DNA of 33,497 nt from an uncultured Johnsonella sp. (GCA_900766185.1 CAAFUL010000108.1:1-33497); one strand, 5' to 3'; shown: positions 14,964-26,900, counted from the first letter of the stretch. The notes: generated by a model from the letters alone, not told the origin. Made by a program: numbers and translations.

Positions 14964-16391
14964 ATGGGTGTGATCAATAGTATTATAGGCTACTTGGTAG
15001 GCTTTGCAGACTGGTTCTGGGGAATACCTATACTTATACTTATCGGCGGAGGCGGTGTATATATTACCCTGCGTATAGGTTTCTTGCAGATTACAAAGTT
15101 TCCCTACATCTGTTCACAGACTTTCGGCAAAATGCTGAAAAAGCCTGAGAACCCTAATGAAGTGTCGCCGTTTTCGGCAGCTATGGCAGCACTTGCATCA
15201 AGTATAGGTGCTTCCAACATAGTAGGTGTGCCTGTGGCTATAGCCCTCGGAGGACCGGGAGCTATATTCTGGATGTGGGTACTTGCACTGATAGGTTGCG
15301 GTACTAAGTTTGCCGAGATAGTACTTGGTGTCGAGTACAGAGAAAAAGACAGCAAGGGTGAGTATGTAGGCGGACCTTTCTACTACATACAAAAAGGATT
15401 TGCCAAGAACAAGATGGAAGGACTTGGAAAATTCTTAGGTTTATGGTTTGCATTCTGGTTAATGGTTGAGATAATACCGTCAATAGGTGCACAATCAGCT
15501 TCAGCCATAGACAACCTAAGTACACTTAAAGTGCATCCTTATGTAGGAGCCGGAATTATTTTCGTTATAGTATTAATCGTTGCTATAGGCGGATTTAAGA
15601 CCCTGGTAAAGGTTACCGACAACTTGGTTCCTATTATGGCTTGTGTATACATACTCGGAGCATTGGTGGTAATATTTGTAAATGCAGCTGCTATACCGGG
15701 TGTAATAGTAAGCATCTTCCAGGGAGCATTTACCGGAACTGCAGCAGTAGGCGGATTTGCAGGAGCAGGAACGGCTATGGCGCTTAGATGGGGTGCGGCT
15801 CGTGGAGTATATTCAAACGAAGCGGGTATGGGAACTTCACCTATAGCACATGCAACAGCCAATACCGACCATCCTGTAAGACAGGGGCTTTGGGGTGTAT
15901 TTGAGGTAACTGTGGACACACTTATAGTATGTACTATTACCGCACTTTGTGTACTTTCAACAGGTATGTGGAAGGATGCAGGTATCAACTCAAAGAATAT
16001 AGGTGCAGTACCTTCTATGGCATTCAGATCTATATTCGGAGTTGCAGGAGATGTTGTAGTTACTATTTGCGTATTCCTTTTCGTATTATCAACAATTATA
16101 GTTATAGTATTTTATGGGCAAAGACAGGCGGAGTTCTTATTTGGAGAGAAGTTTGCCAATATCTGGAAGTTTGTATATGTAGCGGCAGTACTTGCGGGAG
16201 CGGGAATATTCGGAGACTTGAGCGTGCTTTATTCACTTACCGACTTCTTCCTTGCACTTGTAATTATACCTAATATGATAGCTGTAATAATGATGGCTCC
16301 GGATGTGGCTGAAAAGGTTAAGGAGTTCTTTAACACACCGGGTAAGTATTATATGGCAGATATGGAAGATAAGAAGGCAAGAAAAATCTAA
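14964..16391 (+). CDS. Alanine/glycine:cation symporter family protein (AgcS)
   Basis: The 475-residue integral membrane protein has the AgcS/DAACS-like layout with roughly ten to eleven helices. The family signature appears as GPGAIFWMWVLALIGCGTKF and later YSNEAGMGTSPIAHATANTD. Members import alanine, glycine or related amino acids with sodium. Length is normal for the family (450-550), there is no signal peptide, and AGAGGAG precedes the ATG. A peptidase gene follows after about 58 bases, so the two probably form a transcription unit. Glycine import would fit the reductase genes nearby, but the substrate cannot be read from the sequence. Confidence 0.93.
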   Translation: MGVINSIIGYLVGFADWFWGIPILILIGGGGVYITLRIGFLQITKFPYICSQTFGKMLKKPENPNEVSPFSAAMAALASSIGASNIVGVPVAIALGGPGAIFWMWVLALIGCGTKFAEIVLGVEYREKDSKGEYVGGPFYYIQKGFAKNKMEGLGKFLGLWFAFWLMVEIIPSIGAQSASAIDNLSTLKVHPYVGAGIIFVIVLIVAIGGFKTLVKVTDNLVPIMACVYILGALVVIFVNAAAIPGVIVSIFQGAFTGTAAVGGFAGAGTAMALRWGAARGVYSNEAGMGTSPIAHATANTDHPVRQGLWGVFEVTVDTLIVCTITALCVLSTGMWKDAGINSKNIGAVPSMAFRSIFGVAGDVVVTICVFLFVLSTIIVIVFYGQRQAEFLFGEKFANIWKFVYVAAVLAGAGIFGDLSVLYSLTDFFLALVIIPNMIAVIMMAPDVAEKVKEFFNTPGKYYMADMEDKKARKI

Positions 16392-16449
16392 AAATAAAAC
16401 TTAATAAAAAACTGATAAATAACCTATATAAGCTTTGAGAGGAGAAAGA

Positions 16450-18099
16450 ATGAACAAAGAAGTATCAAAGAGAGTCGAGGAGATAGCCCTTGACCTTACA
16501 TCACATATAAGTGTAGTGGATACTGCAGGAGAGGTGGCAGTTGCCGAAAGAATACATACTATATTTTCAGAGATGGATTACTGGAAAAAGCATCCTGAGA
16601 ATTTAAAGTATGTACCCTTTAAGAATGATCCCCTTTTAAATAGGAAGAATGTCGTTGCAATATTGAAAGGAGAGAAGGCTCCAAGTAAAAAAACCGTAAT
16701 ACTGCTTGGGCATTTTGATACTGTAGGTATAGCAGACTACGGAGATTTAAAAGAATTTGCCGGACAGCCAGAGGTACTTATGGAAAAGTTCAAGTCTTTG
16801 GAACTTCCACCTGAGGTAAAGGCTGATCTTGAGTCGGGAGACTACTTATTCGGAAGAGGACTTTTTGACATGAAGATAGGAGATGCTATCATCATGGCGA
16901 TAATGGAAGACATTTCCAAAAACATAAAAGAATTTGAGGGCAACCTTATCTATGTAGCTGTAGGTGATGAAGAGGGTAACTCCGGCGGTATGTTAAGTGC
17001 GGTACCTGAACTTGCAAGACTTAAAAAAGAAGAAGGTTACGACTACTTGGCACTTCTTGACACAGACTATATGACCTCGGAGTATGAGGGAGATGAGAAC
17101 AAATATGTATATGTAGGAACAGTCGGAAAGCTTATGCCTACATTTTATATAGTAGGAAAAGAAACCCATGTAGGTGAGTCCTTTAAGGGGCTCGACTCCA
17201 ACCAGCTTGCAGCGGAGCTTACAAGGAAAATAAATCTTAACCCCGAATTTTGTGAAGTGGCAGACGGCGAGGTAACATTGCCCCCTATAACCTTAAAGCA
17301 AAGAGACTTAAAACCTGAGTATTCGGTACAGACTTCAAAGTGTGCATATCTTTTCTTCAACTATGCAACACATACAAGCACTCCGGATCAGGTTCTTGCC
17401 AAGATGATGGATGCGGCAAAAGAATGTTTTGATAATGTATTAAGAGACCTTAACGAGAGATACGAAGGCTTTTGTAAATTGGCAAAAAGACCGTATAAGC
17501 CTCTTCCTTTTAAGACCAAGGTATTAAGTTATGAAGAGCTTTACAAACTTGTAAAGGCGGAGATGGGAGAAGAACTTGATAAGAGAATAGAAAGCCTGAC
17601 CGACGAACTTCTTGAAGACAGAAGCATAGACCAAAGAGATAAGGCTATGAAGGTGGTGGAGCTTGTGCATAACCTCTGGTCGGATAAGAATCCGGTGATA
17701 ATAACCTATATCAACCCTCCGTACTATCCGCATATATTTATAGAAGGAAAGAATGAGAAGGAAAGAAATCTGCTTAATGCGGTTGACGAGGCGGTCAATA
17801 CCACAAAGTCCGATTACAAACTGGTATACAAAAAGTTCTTCCCATACATCTCAGACTTAAGCTACGGTTCAGCGCCCAAGGATCCTGCGGTCATAGCCGC
17901 ATTTAAGGCAAATATGCCGGGCTTTGGAAAGCTTTACGAGCTTCCGCTTGAAGATATGCAAGAGCTTGATGTACCCGTACTTGATATAGGTGCATTCGGA
18001 AAGGATGCTCACAAGTTCACCGAGAGAATAGAAAAGAAGTATTCATTTACCGTAGCACCTGAATTGGTATACAAGACAGTTATGAATTTGCTTAAGTAG
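16450..18099 (+). CDS. M20 family metallopeptidase (RocB-like)
   Basis: I choose the ATG at 16450 (549 residues) because GAGAGGAG lies just before it; an in-frame TTG at 16435 would sit on that site. Metal-ligand motifs of the M20 clan are visible: LLGHFDTVG with His88 and catalytic-type Asp90, GRGLFDMKIGDA with the bridging Asp, and VGDEEGNSGG with the catalytic Glu-Glu pair. The length and N-terminal half match the RocB 'arginine utilization' group rather than short di- or tripeptidases. It is likely cytosolic. Its exact substrate (peptide, acyl-amino acid) is unknown. Co-location with an amino-acid symporter suggests peptide or amino-acid catabolism. Confidence 0.88.
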   Translation: MNKEVSKRVEEIALDLTSHISVVDTAGEVAVAERIHTIFSEMDYWKKHPENLKYVPFKNDPLLNRKNVVAILKGEKAPSKKTVILLGHFDTVGIADYGDLKEFAGQPEVLMEKFKSLELPPEVKADLESGDYLFGRGLFDMKIGDAIIMAIMEDISKNIKEFEGNLIYVAVGDEEGNSGGMLSAVPELARLKKEEGYDYLALLDTDYMTSEYEGDENKYVYVGTVGKLMPTFYIVGKETHVGESFKGLDSNQLAAELTRKINLNPEFCEVADGEVTLPPITLKQRDLKPEYSVQTSKCAYLFFNYATHTSTPDQVLAKMMDAAKECFDNVLRDLNERYEGFCKLAKRPYKPLPFKTKVLSYEELYKLVKAEMGEELDKRIESLTDELLEDRSIDQRDKAMKVVELVHNLWSDKNPVIITYINPPYYPHIFIEGKNEKERNLLNAVDEAVNTTKSDYKLVYKKFFPYISDLSYGSAPKDPAVIAAFKANMPGFGKLYELPLEDMQELDVPVLDIGAFGKDAHKFTERIEKKYSFTVAPELVYKTVMNLLK

Positions 18100-18203
18100 A
18101 ATAAAAGACAGATTGTGTTACAGTTTAGCCGGGTCATTCATCTTTGTCAAAAAATGAAAATATTTAATTGCTGTTTATAAATAATACGAAGATGAATTCC
18201 GGT

Positions 18204-18341
18204 GGCAGCCTGGTAGATATACCTGTATAATATAGCGAATAAAAGCTTGCTTTCGGGTGTATATTATGCAGGTATATCTTATTTAGCAAAACTGTAACTA
18301 TCTTATTAATAAGGCTGCCGCACTTAGTGTGGCAGCTTTTT
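18204..18341 (+). ncRNA. Structured leader or small RNA ending in a terminator
   Basis: A 19-bp stem with one imperfect pair (18215-18233 / 18261-18279) encloses a 27-base loop. A terminator follows: GCTGCCGCAC (18314-18323) / GTGTGGCAGC (18327-18336) then five T. GGCAGCC (18204-18210) is an exact complement of GGCTGCC (18313-18319), so it could act as an antiterminator. It lies 100-240 bases after the peptidase stop and may merely end that transcript. Confidence 0.4.
18314..18341 (+). terminator. Rho-independent terminator
   Basis: Ten base pairs (one G-U) with a TTA loop and a run of five T. It probably ends the symporter/peptidase transcript or the possible small RNA above. Confidence 0.85.
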
Positions 18342-18631
18342 ACGATGTTTGAACAAGTAAAAGCACCTAAAATCAGTCTTTACAAGAGATAATAGGAAAA
18401 ATTACTTGTATTAGATGTAGAAAATTCTTAAGATTCACTTGTTTAAATAACATAAAACAAGTATAGGTATAAGTCGTATAAAAATACAATATACACAATA
18501 AAAATAAGACTAATAACCATGTTGATTTTAAAATTACACAAAAATAAAAAACTCTTAAGAAAATAGAAGCAAAAATTCAAAAAATGTAGTACAATACATT
18601 CAAATCAACATATAGGATATAGATGTTAGAA

Positions 18632-18760
18632 GGGTTAGAGTGTCAGAAGTTTAGGATAGGCGATAGTATGCTGTTGCGTGTCTATTTGTGGTACTTACCA
18701 ATAGGACATACGGCAGTGTTTTTTTGTCAAATCACACTTTTGCCACTCTGACCCTTTTTT
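18632..18760 (+). ncRNA. Candidate structured small RNA
   Basis: GGGTTAGAGTG (18632-18642) pairs with CACTCTGACCC (18744-18754; one G-U), followed by six T. Inside it, an interrupted stem (18671-18686 / 18700-18716) precedes a run of seven T (18719-18725). Two nested terminator-like stems with no open frame suggest a short transcript. A -10-like TACAAT lies near 18590. It does not match an RNA family I recognise. Confidence 0.45.
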
Positions 18761-18772
18761 ATCTATAATAAT

Positions 18773-18873
18773 ACATTGATCAAGTCTTATATGCCCTCAA
18801 AAGACTAAATATGTCGGTATGTTTGATTTGTAAGTGCATATAATCAATGTTTAAACCCCCTTTGATTGTATGC
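18773..18873 (+). promoter_or_regulatory. Mutually exclusive stem-loops
   Basis: ACATTGAT (18773-18780) pairs with ATCAATGT (18843-18850), enclosing an AGTCTT/AAGACT hairpin. The competing stem GCATATAATCAA (18836-18847) / TTGATTGTATGC (18862-18873) uses the same bases. This is switch-like geometry, but the ligand-binding core of a known riboswitch is not recognised. Confidence 0.3.
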
Positions 18874-19298
18874 CGGATAAAGGGAGTGTATATTGGCACA
18901 AATACTTAGGACGATAACCATACTTTATCTCTGTTGGAAAGCTGTATTTTAATAGTTTTTTAGGTATAAAATAATTTATAGTTAAATATTTTAGGTAGTG
19001 TTGTGAAAAGTAAAAGACCTTGACTTTTCTACCATAAGTAAACTGTAAATAGTTTTAATTTTTATATAATTCCTAAAACAATTATTACAGTATTATAACA
19101 GTGCGCCTAAGCTATTGAATTTTTTTTTACTAAATGTTAATATACAGGTATAATCCACTATTTTTATCTTAATTTAATAAGATGTCAAAATTTGGATTAG
19201 AGTGAAAAAAAGGAGGATAAAGTATGGAAGATGGATTCATGTAATCGTTCTTGCAGCAAGTGGGTTTTAAGCAATTACCAAACTAAGAAAGGGGTATT
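18874..19298 (+). promoter_or_regulatory. Upstream region of the surface-protein operon
   Basis: TTTACT (19126-19131) and TATAAT (19149-19154), 17 bases apart, form the best promoter. A strong AGGAGG (19211-19216) serves a six-codon frame MEDGFM-stop (19224-19244), not the gene. Another frame from GTG 19202 encodes 22 residues with a Lys/Arg-rich start and a hydrophobic end, stopping at 19270. The rest is AT-rich with no gene. Confidence 0.5.
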
Positions 19299-20930
19299 AT
19301 GAAGGTTAAGTTTTGGAAGATAGGACTCATGACTTCGCTGCTTACAATTTCTTTAAGTTTACCTGCACTCGCGGGTCAGTGGAAAGAAGAAGATGGCGGC
19401 TGGAAGTATGTTGAGAACGACGGAAGCCTCGTAACCGGCTCATGGAGAATGTCGGCAGACAAAAAGTCATACTATCTCGGAACAGACGGTCTTATGGTTA
19501 AAGACAGCCTTGTATCGGATAACGGCAATCTCTATTATGTCGGAAGCGATGGAGCTATGTATGTCAATCAGTGGAAGGGACTGGTTGATGCGGATGATCC
19601 CAATTTAACAAATTGGTATTATTTCGGCGAGAGTGGAAAAGCATATAAAAGCACCTCGGACAAAGCGGCACCAAGATTGATAGGTGATAAGAAGTATCTG
19701 TTTGACGCAGACGGTAAGATGGTTACCGGACTTGTAAACAGCAGCGGTCAGGCAGTAGATCCTACAACAAGCAATAAGTTTGTTGAGGCTACATATTACT
19801 TCGGACCGGACGGAGCTATGTATAGCGGACAGTGGTATAAGTACTATGAAGTGGCTGAACCTGACTTTCGCAGTCAACTTGGTCAAAAAGAGTATTCGGA
19901 ATTTGGCGAGATGTGGATGTACTTTGATACAGACGGTAAAAAGGTTAAGACCAATAATATCGAATCTGTAAAGGTTAAAGAGATAGACGGCAAGAATTAT
20001 GTGTTTGATGAGAACGGTATTATGATACCGGGACTTTCAGTAAGCAATGCCAATGTAAATGCTACCTCAAGCAACGCAAAGTACAAGTATGCGGCAGACT
20101 CTGAAGACGGTCAACTGAAGAAAGACTACTGGGCTTTCAGAGTTGCCAATGAAGCGATGTCAGAGCAGGATTACAATAGTCAGGAGTACAGCTGGTTCAG
20201 AACCAACTCTGAAGGAAAGGTACTTAAGAATAAGATATATTCAGTATATAACAGAAAGTACGCTTTTGACAGACTCGGTCGTATGCAGACAGGTTTTGTA
20301 ATCATGTATTATGACGGAACCTTTGCTCAAGCTTACAAAGTAGATACCTGGACTAAGGCTGACTTCCTTCAGACAGCGGCTGACAGTCCTATACCCGGTA
20401 TAGACAGAGGAAACTTGTATTTCTTCGGAGCTGACGAATTAAATGACGGATCTATGAAGACAGGAGAAGAGGTATATGTTGACATCGCAGACGGAAGAGC
20501 CGTATTCGGTTTCAAGCCAAGCGGAATAGCTTACGGAAGCGGTTCAACTCTTGTGCGTCATAGAAACAAATTCTACTATAACGGTCTAAGACTTGATGCA
20601 GATGAAGATCTCGGATACGGAATAGTAAAAGATACTACTCAAGGCAGCAACAACACATGGCTTGTAGTAGACAGAGATGGTAGAGTGGTTAAAGGCAATA
20701 GAAAAGTACTTAAAGACGGATCGGACTCTTGGATAATAATAATGGACAATAAGTTCTTTGCAAGAGTAAGTGCTTCAGAGAGTCCTAATGCACCTAAGTT
20801 CAGGAATGACGGTTCTTACTGGACATACGATTCTTCCTTTAAGGGTAACGACAGGTTCTTGAGAAAAATAACCTCAGCTGACGGTGATGATGACAAGAAC
20901 GATAACAATTTTGTTGTTTTTAGCAGATAG
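19299..20930 (+). CDS. Secreted cell-wall-binding-repeat protein
   Basis: The 543-residue protein has a Sec signal peptide (residues 1-25, cleavage after LPALA). Degenerate cell-wall-binding (choline-binding-like) repeats begin immediately, for example GQWKEEDGGWKYVENDG, SYYLGTDGLMV, LYYVGSDGAMYVNQW and KKYLFDADGKMVTG, and continue irregularly to about residue 470. No catalytic domain, LPXTG motif or membrane anchor is seen. It is first in a run of three surface-protein genes; the next starts 18 bases after its stop. The GGGG-type site before the ATG is good. A wall-attached structural or accessory role is likely; no enzyme function can be claimed. Confidence 0.85.
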   Translation: MKVKFWKIGLMTSLLTISLSLPALAGQWKEEDGGWKYVENDGSLVTGSWRMSADKKSYYLGTDGLMVKDSLVSDNGNLYYVGSDGAMYVNQWKGLVDADDPNLTNWYYFGESGKAYKSTSDKAAPRLIGDKKYLFDADGKMVTGLVNSSGQAVDPTTSNKFVEATYYFGPDGAMYSGQWYKYYEVAEPDFRSQLGQKEYSEFGEMWMYFDTDGKKVKTNNIESVKVKEIDGKNYVFDENGIMIPGLSVSNANVNATSSNAKYKYAADSEDGQLKKDYWAFRVANEAMSEQDYNSQEYSWFRTNSEGKVLKNKIYSVYNRKYAFDRLGRMQTGFVIMYYDGTFAQAYKVDTWTKADFLQTAADSPIPGIDRGNLYFFGADELNDGSMKTGEEVYVDIADGRAVFGFKPSGIAYGSGSTLVRHRNKFYYNGLRLDADEDLGYGIVKDTTQGSNNTWLVVDRDGRVVKGNRKVLKDGSDSWIIIMDNKFFARVSASESPNAPKFRNDGSYWTYDSSFKGNDRFLRKITSADGDDDKNDNNFVVFSR

Positions 20931-20948
20931 AGAAGAGGAGTGTAATAT

Positions 20949-23900
20949 ATGAAACTAAAAAAATTAGGAAGAGCCTATAAGCAACTGGTGGCAGGAGTGC
21001 TGTCAGCGGCTATGGCACTAACAGGACTGCCGGCATTTGGCGGCAGTACGGCTCATGCTGCGGGTCTGCAGAATGAGCATATACAAACAAGATACACCCA
21101 GGGTACACCGGGTACTATTCCTACCTATGACAGCGGTGAGAGTACAGCTTATGTGGTTGGAAATGAAAGCTTGGATACAAACAGTGGCTTTGGAGCTACT
21201 GTAGGAAGTACCTTCAATATTTCAGCTATAAGAAATGCGACTGAAAGAACTAACGGTACAGCAGGATATAATACTGAGGTTAAGACCGGTTACGGTTCTT
21301 GCTGGTGGCATACCAGATATGCTTTTGGAGCTGAGGGTACAGTTATACCTAATATTTCATGGAACGGTTCAGCTCCTACCGGCGCTACAGCACCAACACA
21401 GGCGAACTTGAAAAACTTTCCTGCCGGTGTTCCGAACGGACATGTTACTACACTTGATGGAAAGGTAGAAGTTAGAAGAAGTGTAAAAGTATCGGATGAT
21501 GAGCAGTATATATTTATAGAATATACAGTTCATAACTTAACCGGAAGTCATCAGGATTTTTGGATAGGTAATGAAACTGATACCATGATGCATTTATCTG
21601 ATAACTGTCCTATAATACTTACAGACAGGACAGGTGCAGGAGATGCGGATGAAGGTATTACCATGTTTGCTTCTAGCGGTGATAACGGTGAGCCGGGCTC
21701 ACCTTATCAGCTTACAGACTTTAAACTTCTTACCCATGCGGGTGATCCCAGTCTTGGTGTAGGAATAACCAAAAGACCGGGTACAGATAACAGCCATATG
21801 AGAGCTTGGGTTGGTCAGTGGAGTGTAACTCCGAGAAACTACGGAACTCAGGCAAGACATGAGTCATTTGTGTTTGTTCAAGGTGTAAAAACTTTTGCAA
21901 ATGTGGGCGACTCTGCGGCAGCTTTCTCTGCATATCTTGATCTTGAGGCAAATGAGACAAAAACTGCAAGATTTGCAATCAGAATGAGAACGGCAGTTTA
22001 CTATGTAGATCCTTCTTATGATGGTAGTGCCGGAGCAAGTAACGGATTTATATCAAGACCGTATACAAGCGTACAGGCTGCAATCACTGCTATGGAAGGC
22101 TCAGGTGTTCAAAAGGGTTATATAGCATTGCAAAACAATGCGGTAATAGATGCAACCGTTAATATACCAAGTGGTATGGATGTAACCCTTACAAGTACTG
22201 AGTTTGAAAGACCTACAGGACTTAATGTTTCAGGCGGTACTGCAAATAACCCTATATATAACAGTACTATACCTACACCTGTACCTTTTACCGCAGCAAG
22301 TAAGAAGATTACAAGAGGTTCAGCCAATACCGGAGCTTTGTTTAATGTAGCAGCCGGCGGTAAACTTACCGTAGGTGATGTTGTTATCGACGGTAACAAT
22401 GTACTTGCTAATGAAGCTTTAATTACAGCTTCAAGCGGTGAGGTAAGAACCAGAGCCAAATCAGTTATTCAGGGTGGTAAGATTAACCCTGTAGCAGGTA
22501 ATGAGAATAAGGCAAGTGCTATATCAATCACAGGCTCTGCTAAGCTTGAGATGAGAAACGGTACTATAGAGAACAATACTTCTTACAACGGTTCAGCAGT
22601 TCAGGTATTGAATTCTTCAGGTGGCGACACCATGGATATAGGAAATATTGTTAAGATAAGTGGCAATACTAACAAAGACGGCAAGGCTGCCAATGTAAGA
22701 CTTGGAGCTAACAATAATATTATTGTTGACTATACCAAGGGACTTGATAATTCATCAAGCATAGGAGTTTCTGTAGACCAGTCTCCTACTACAAGTACCA
22801 TGGGTACCTTGGCTGTAAAGTATGATACTGCACACAGTACTATAGTTCCTTACTCAGGAAGCAGCTTTAGTGCCGATAAAGACGGTACCAGTGTAGCCGG
22901 CGGATCTACTGCCAATACTGTTACCCCAAGTACCAGTACAGCGCAGACTCCGGGATTCGTATATGTGCATGCGGGAATTTATGCACTTAATATATACTAT
23001 GTAGATACCAACGGTAACTCTATGGGCAATACGGCATTGCACCCGGGATCAACCATAGTAGATGTTAACGAACCGGGAACCGCTGCAGGTAAACTTATTG
23101 ATAAACCGCTTACTGCATATGCGGGATGGTCATATCAATCAAGTGTGGTTAATCCTGCAGGAGCACTTACCGTAGAGGATGAGCATTCAGCAACTCCGGG
23201 TAAAGTACATGGAACTATGCCTAACAGCAATGTTAACATAACCATTACCTATCAAAGAGACGGACTTAATTATAAGTTTGATCCTAACAACGGCGGTGCA
23301 ATTATAGATAAGTATGAACCTGTTAACACAGGTGCTACATCTTCTACACTCGGAGCATTGCCGACAGTTTCAAGAACAGGATTTGACTTTGGCGGTTGGT
23401 TCCCATTTACAGATAATAACGGAGACGGTAAGTACACCGCAGGTGAGGAAGTTGCGGGAGGAACAGCTTTAACCGCATATCCGCTTCCACACGCATCAGC
23501 AACTAAACTATACTATGCTAAGTGGAATCCGGGTTCAGGTACATATCCGTTTACTATGGCACATAGAAACTCAAATGTATCATTACCGCTTACCTTCGGT
23601 ACAAGTACAGACAACTATATCGTAACAACACCTGTAACTAAGGATCCTGTAAATATACCGGGATATCTGTATGCATCAGCAAGCAGAACTCCGACCTCAC
23701 AGGGAAGCTTAAATGCAGCAAACGGACATTATACAGTTGCTATGCCTGCACTTGGAATAAGCTTACAGTATAAGTATACCGTAGATAATAATAGAATGTT
23801 TAACCTTACAGTATTGCATCAGGATGCCGGCGGTAACACACTGGCTACAGTACCTGTACTTCAAAGAAAGGCTGAACAGTCTATAAATCTTGCTAAGCGT

Positions 23901-26900
23901 AACATACCGGGATACAGTTATAGCAATGTAGTTATAACACAAGGTGCTACCGCTAATCCGGCTAACTATGAAGTAGGATTCGAGGCACCGTTACTTACAA
24001 ACCTTGATTCTACCAACGGTGTGGTACAAGGATACATGCCTAACCAGGATGTAACAATTAAGTTTATTTATAACTCAGACTCAGCATCTGTAATAACAAG
24101 AAGATTCCTTGATAAGGATGATATAACAAAGAGCATATATGTAGATACTCAGGGTCAGACTCCGGGAGCGTCAGTTAACCTTCCGATTCCGTCAGGCGGA
24201 GAATTATACGGATATCTCTTTGACTCTTCATCATCTGTTAATATAACTCCGGCAGGAAGCCTTAATGCTAATCCGGCAACAGGAGAACTTACAGGAACTA
24301 TGCCTTTATCAGGTTCTGTTATAGCAGACTACAGACTGAGCAAGGATATGAGCAAGTGGCAGCATATTAACTTTGCATTGACCAGCAACTCAGTAGGTAC
24401 TGCAACTATAACACCTACGACCTCAGCTAAACCGGTACTTCTTAATGACGGAACAGCAGCAGGTAATCAAAGTGCTCAGACCTTCGGCTCTATGAGAAGT
24501 GAGGGAGTACTTCCTACAGTAACTCCGGATCCATATCACATGGTAGAAGGCTGGTATGTGGATCAGGCAGGAACTATACCACTGGCTGATAATATGAAGC
24601 TTGATATGCCGGCAACACCGGGAACCAAGACTATCTATGTAAAACTTGTAGAAGACCCAAGTAAGTGGGTGGATATAGACTTTACTACATCAGATGCAAC
24701 ACTTGGAACTGTAAATCCGGTAGGTAGCTATGTACCGGGCGGTAGTCCGCAGCATCTTCACTTTGATGAGGTATGGAGCAACATAGTAGTGCCTCCTACC
24801 ACACCTATAGCTAACTATGAGTTAAAGAGCTGGACTTCACCGACAGGAAGCATAGTAAATGCTACGGATACAGTAGTGGCAGGTACTTACAAGGCTAACT
24901 TCGGCAAGGTAAATGCAACTTGGGGACTTAATCCGGGAGCATTCACTGCTACAGGTCATATCGGATTTGACGGAAGCGGTGAGATCCATGTTCATGGAAC
25001 TCAGCCGGGCAACAAATATGTAGTAACAGATCCGGACGGTGTAATAGTAGCCGTACTTCCGGGACCGCCTACAGGAGATGAACTTCAGTTCAAGGATCTT
25101 GTACCGGGCAGAACTTACAATGTTATAGAAGGTGGACCTGATACAGTAGCAACTGTAGGACAGCCACAGAGTACTATAGCAGGAAGTAACCTGTCAGCAC
25201 CAAAGCCTGTTACTATCCCTGCAATAGATACCAACAAGGGTGTCGGAGCGGATCCTAACAACGAAGGAAAGGCTCAGATAGTAATCAACCCTGCGGATCC
25301 TGATGCGGACTATGCACTTATAGATTCTAACGGTAACATAGTACAGTATCCTGGATCTGACAACGGATGGGTAACACCAAAGGGTAACAACCCTGCAACA
25401 GTAATATTTGACAATCTCGATATAGGCGAGACCTATACCGTAGTTGCAAGAAAGAAGGGTAATCCTTCAGAGACACCTCTTGGAAATATTCATGCAGGTG
25501 TTCAGGTAGTAGCTAATCCGGGAGATATGGTAGAGGCTATAAACTACACCATAGAGACAAGAACTAACGGAATAGGTGCTAATGTTGAAGTAAGAACTGT
25601 AAGAGGAGAGGCTGTAAATACAACTTCTTATGACAGAATACATGAGAATGATGAATTTACCATACATGCAGATCCTACAGACAGTAACGGTCATCCTTTC
25701 CTTTACTGGGTAATTATGAACGGAAGAATACCGGGTGTAACCGGCAGAATAACTTCTAATGATTACTCAGGCAAGTTAAGCAAGAGCAATGTAGTATTCA
25801 GAGCTGTTTACGATCTTCCTAGATTAAATGCGGCAGGTGAGAAAATAGCTCCTGTAGAAGAAACTACAAGAGGCGGTGCTGACGGTGAGTTTGCACTCGA
25901 TCCTAACGGAATAGCTCAGCTTGAGCAGGATTTAAGTAATCCTACAGATGTGAGCCTTATCAATATTAACGGTGCAGATGTGCGTTATAGAGTAGTCTTT
26001 AACAAGCGAAGCGCAAATGCTAATGAAGTTAATGTAGTTAAGACACCTTCACCTCTTTGGGCAAATTATCCTGATGCCTTTACAGCAGCTTTTGCACTTG
26101 ATATCAAGGAAGAAAGATATGTAAACGGAAGACTGGTACAAAACGCATCACCGTCTAATGCTTACTTGAAGGCTGTAGTACAGCTTGACAGTCAGGATGT
26201 AGACATGCTTGACTATGAGATCTGGGATCTCGGTTCTAATGCTGATGCAACATGGAATGCAATAACACCTACTACAGCAACACAGATAGCTATAGTTGAG
26301 CCTGTAGCTGAAAATGCGGGACTCTTCAGCTTCGATGCTAATATTAACCATACTTATGTATTGGTATATGCTAAGACATTTAAGTTATACTTTACAGATA
26401 ATACTCCTGTAAAGGATCACCTGTATCTTGATGATGTAAGCAGAAACTTCTTCAAAAAGATCAAGGTTAGAAAGAAAGACCATGTATCTGCAAGCGTTTA
26501 CGCTACAGACTACAATGTAGTAACAGCTTATGCGGACGGAGCTAATCCGGGTACATTGGTAAGTCCTTTTGACGGAGTTGACGGTGTAACCTACACCTAT
26601 CAGAACTGGTCTAAGAAGTCTATAGATAATGTGGATACGGATAAGGATATTGAAACAGCTTGGATCTTCGATCCTAATGCGGATGTTACAAAGACTATGC
26701 CTATCTACGCTTACTATAAGACTAACAGGAAGATAGTTTCAACATTAAGAGGTGAACTTGGCGGTCTTATAGGAGATGCCAACGACCTTGCCTTAGATCC
26801 ATATCTTAAGACCGGTGAAGTTGAAAGACTTATGGAGGCTATAAAGGCAGCTCAAAATGTTCTTGACAGGAAGAGAGGAAGACTTGAAAACGGAGTTGAT

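Noticed and set aside
18204..18760. Known RNAs such as 6S, SRP or tmRNA, or a c-di-GMP riboswitch
   Set aside because: None of the conserved core sequences of these families could be recognised by eye.
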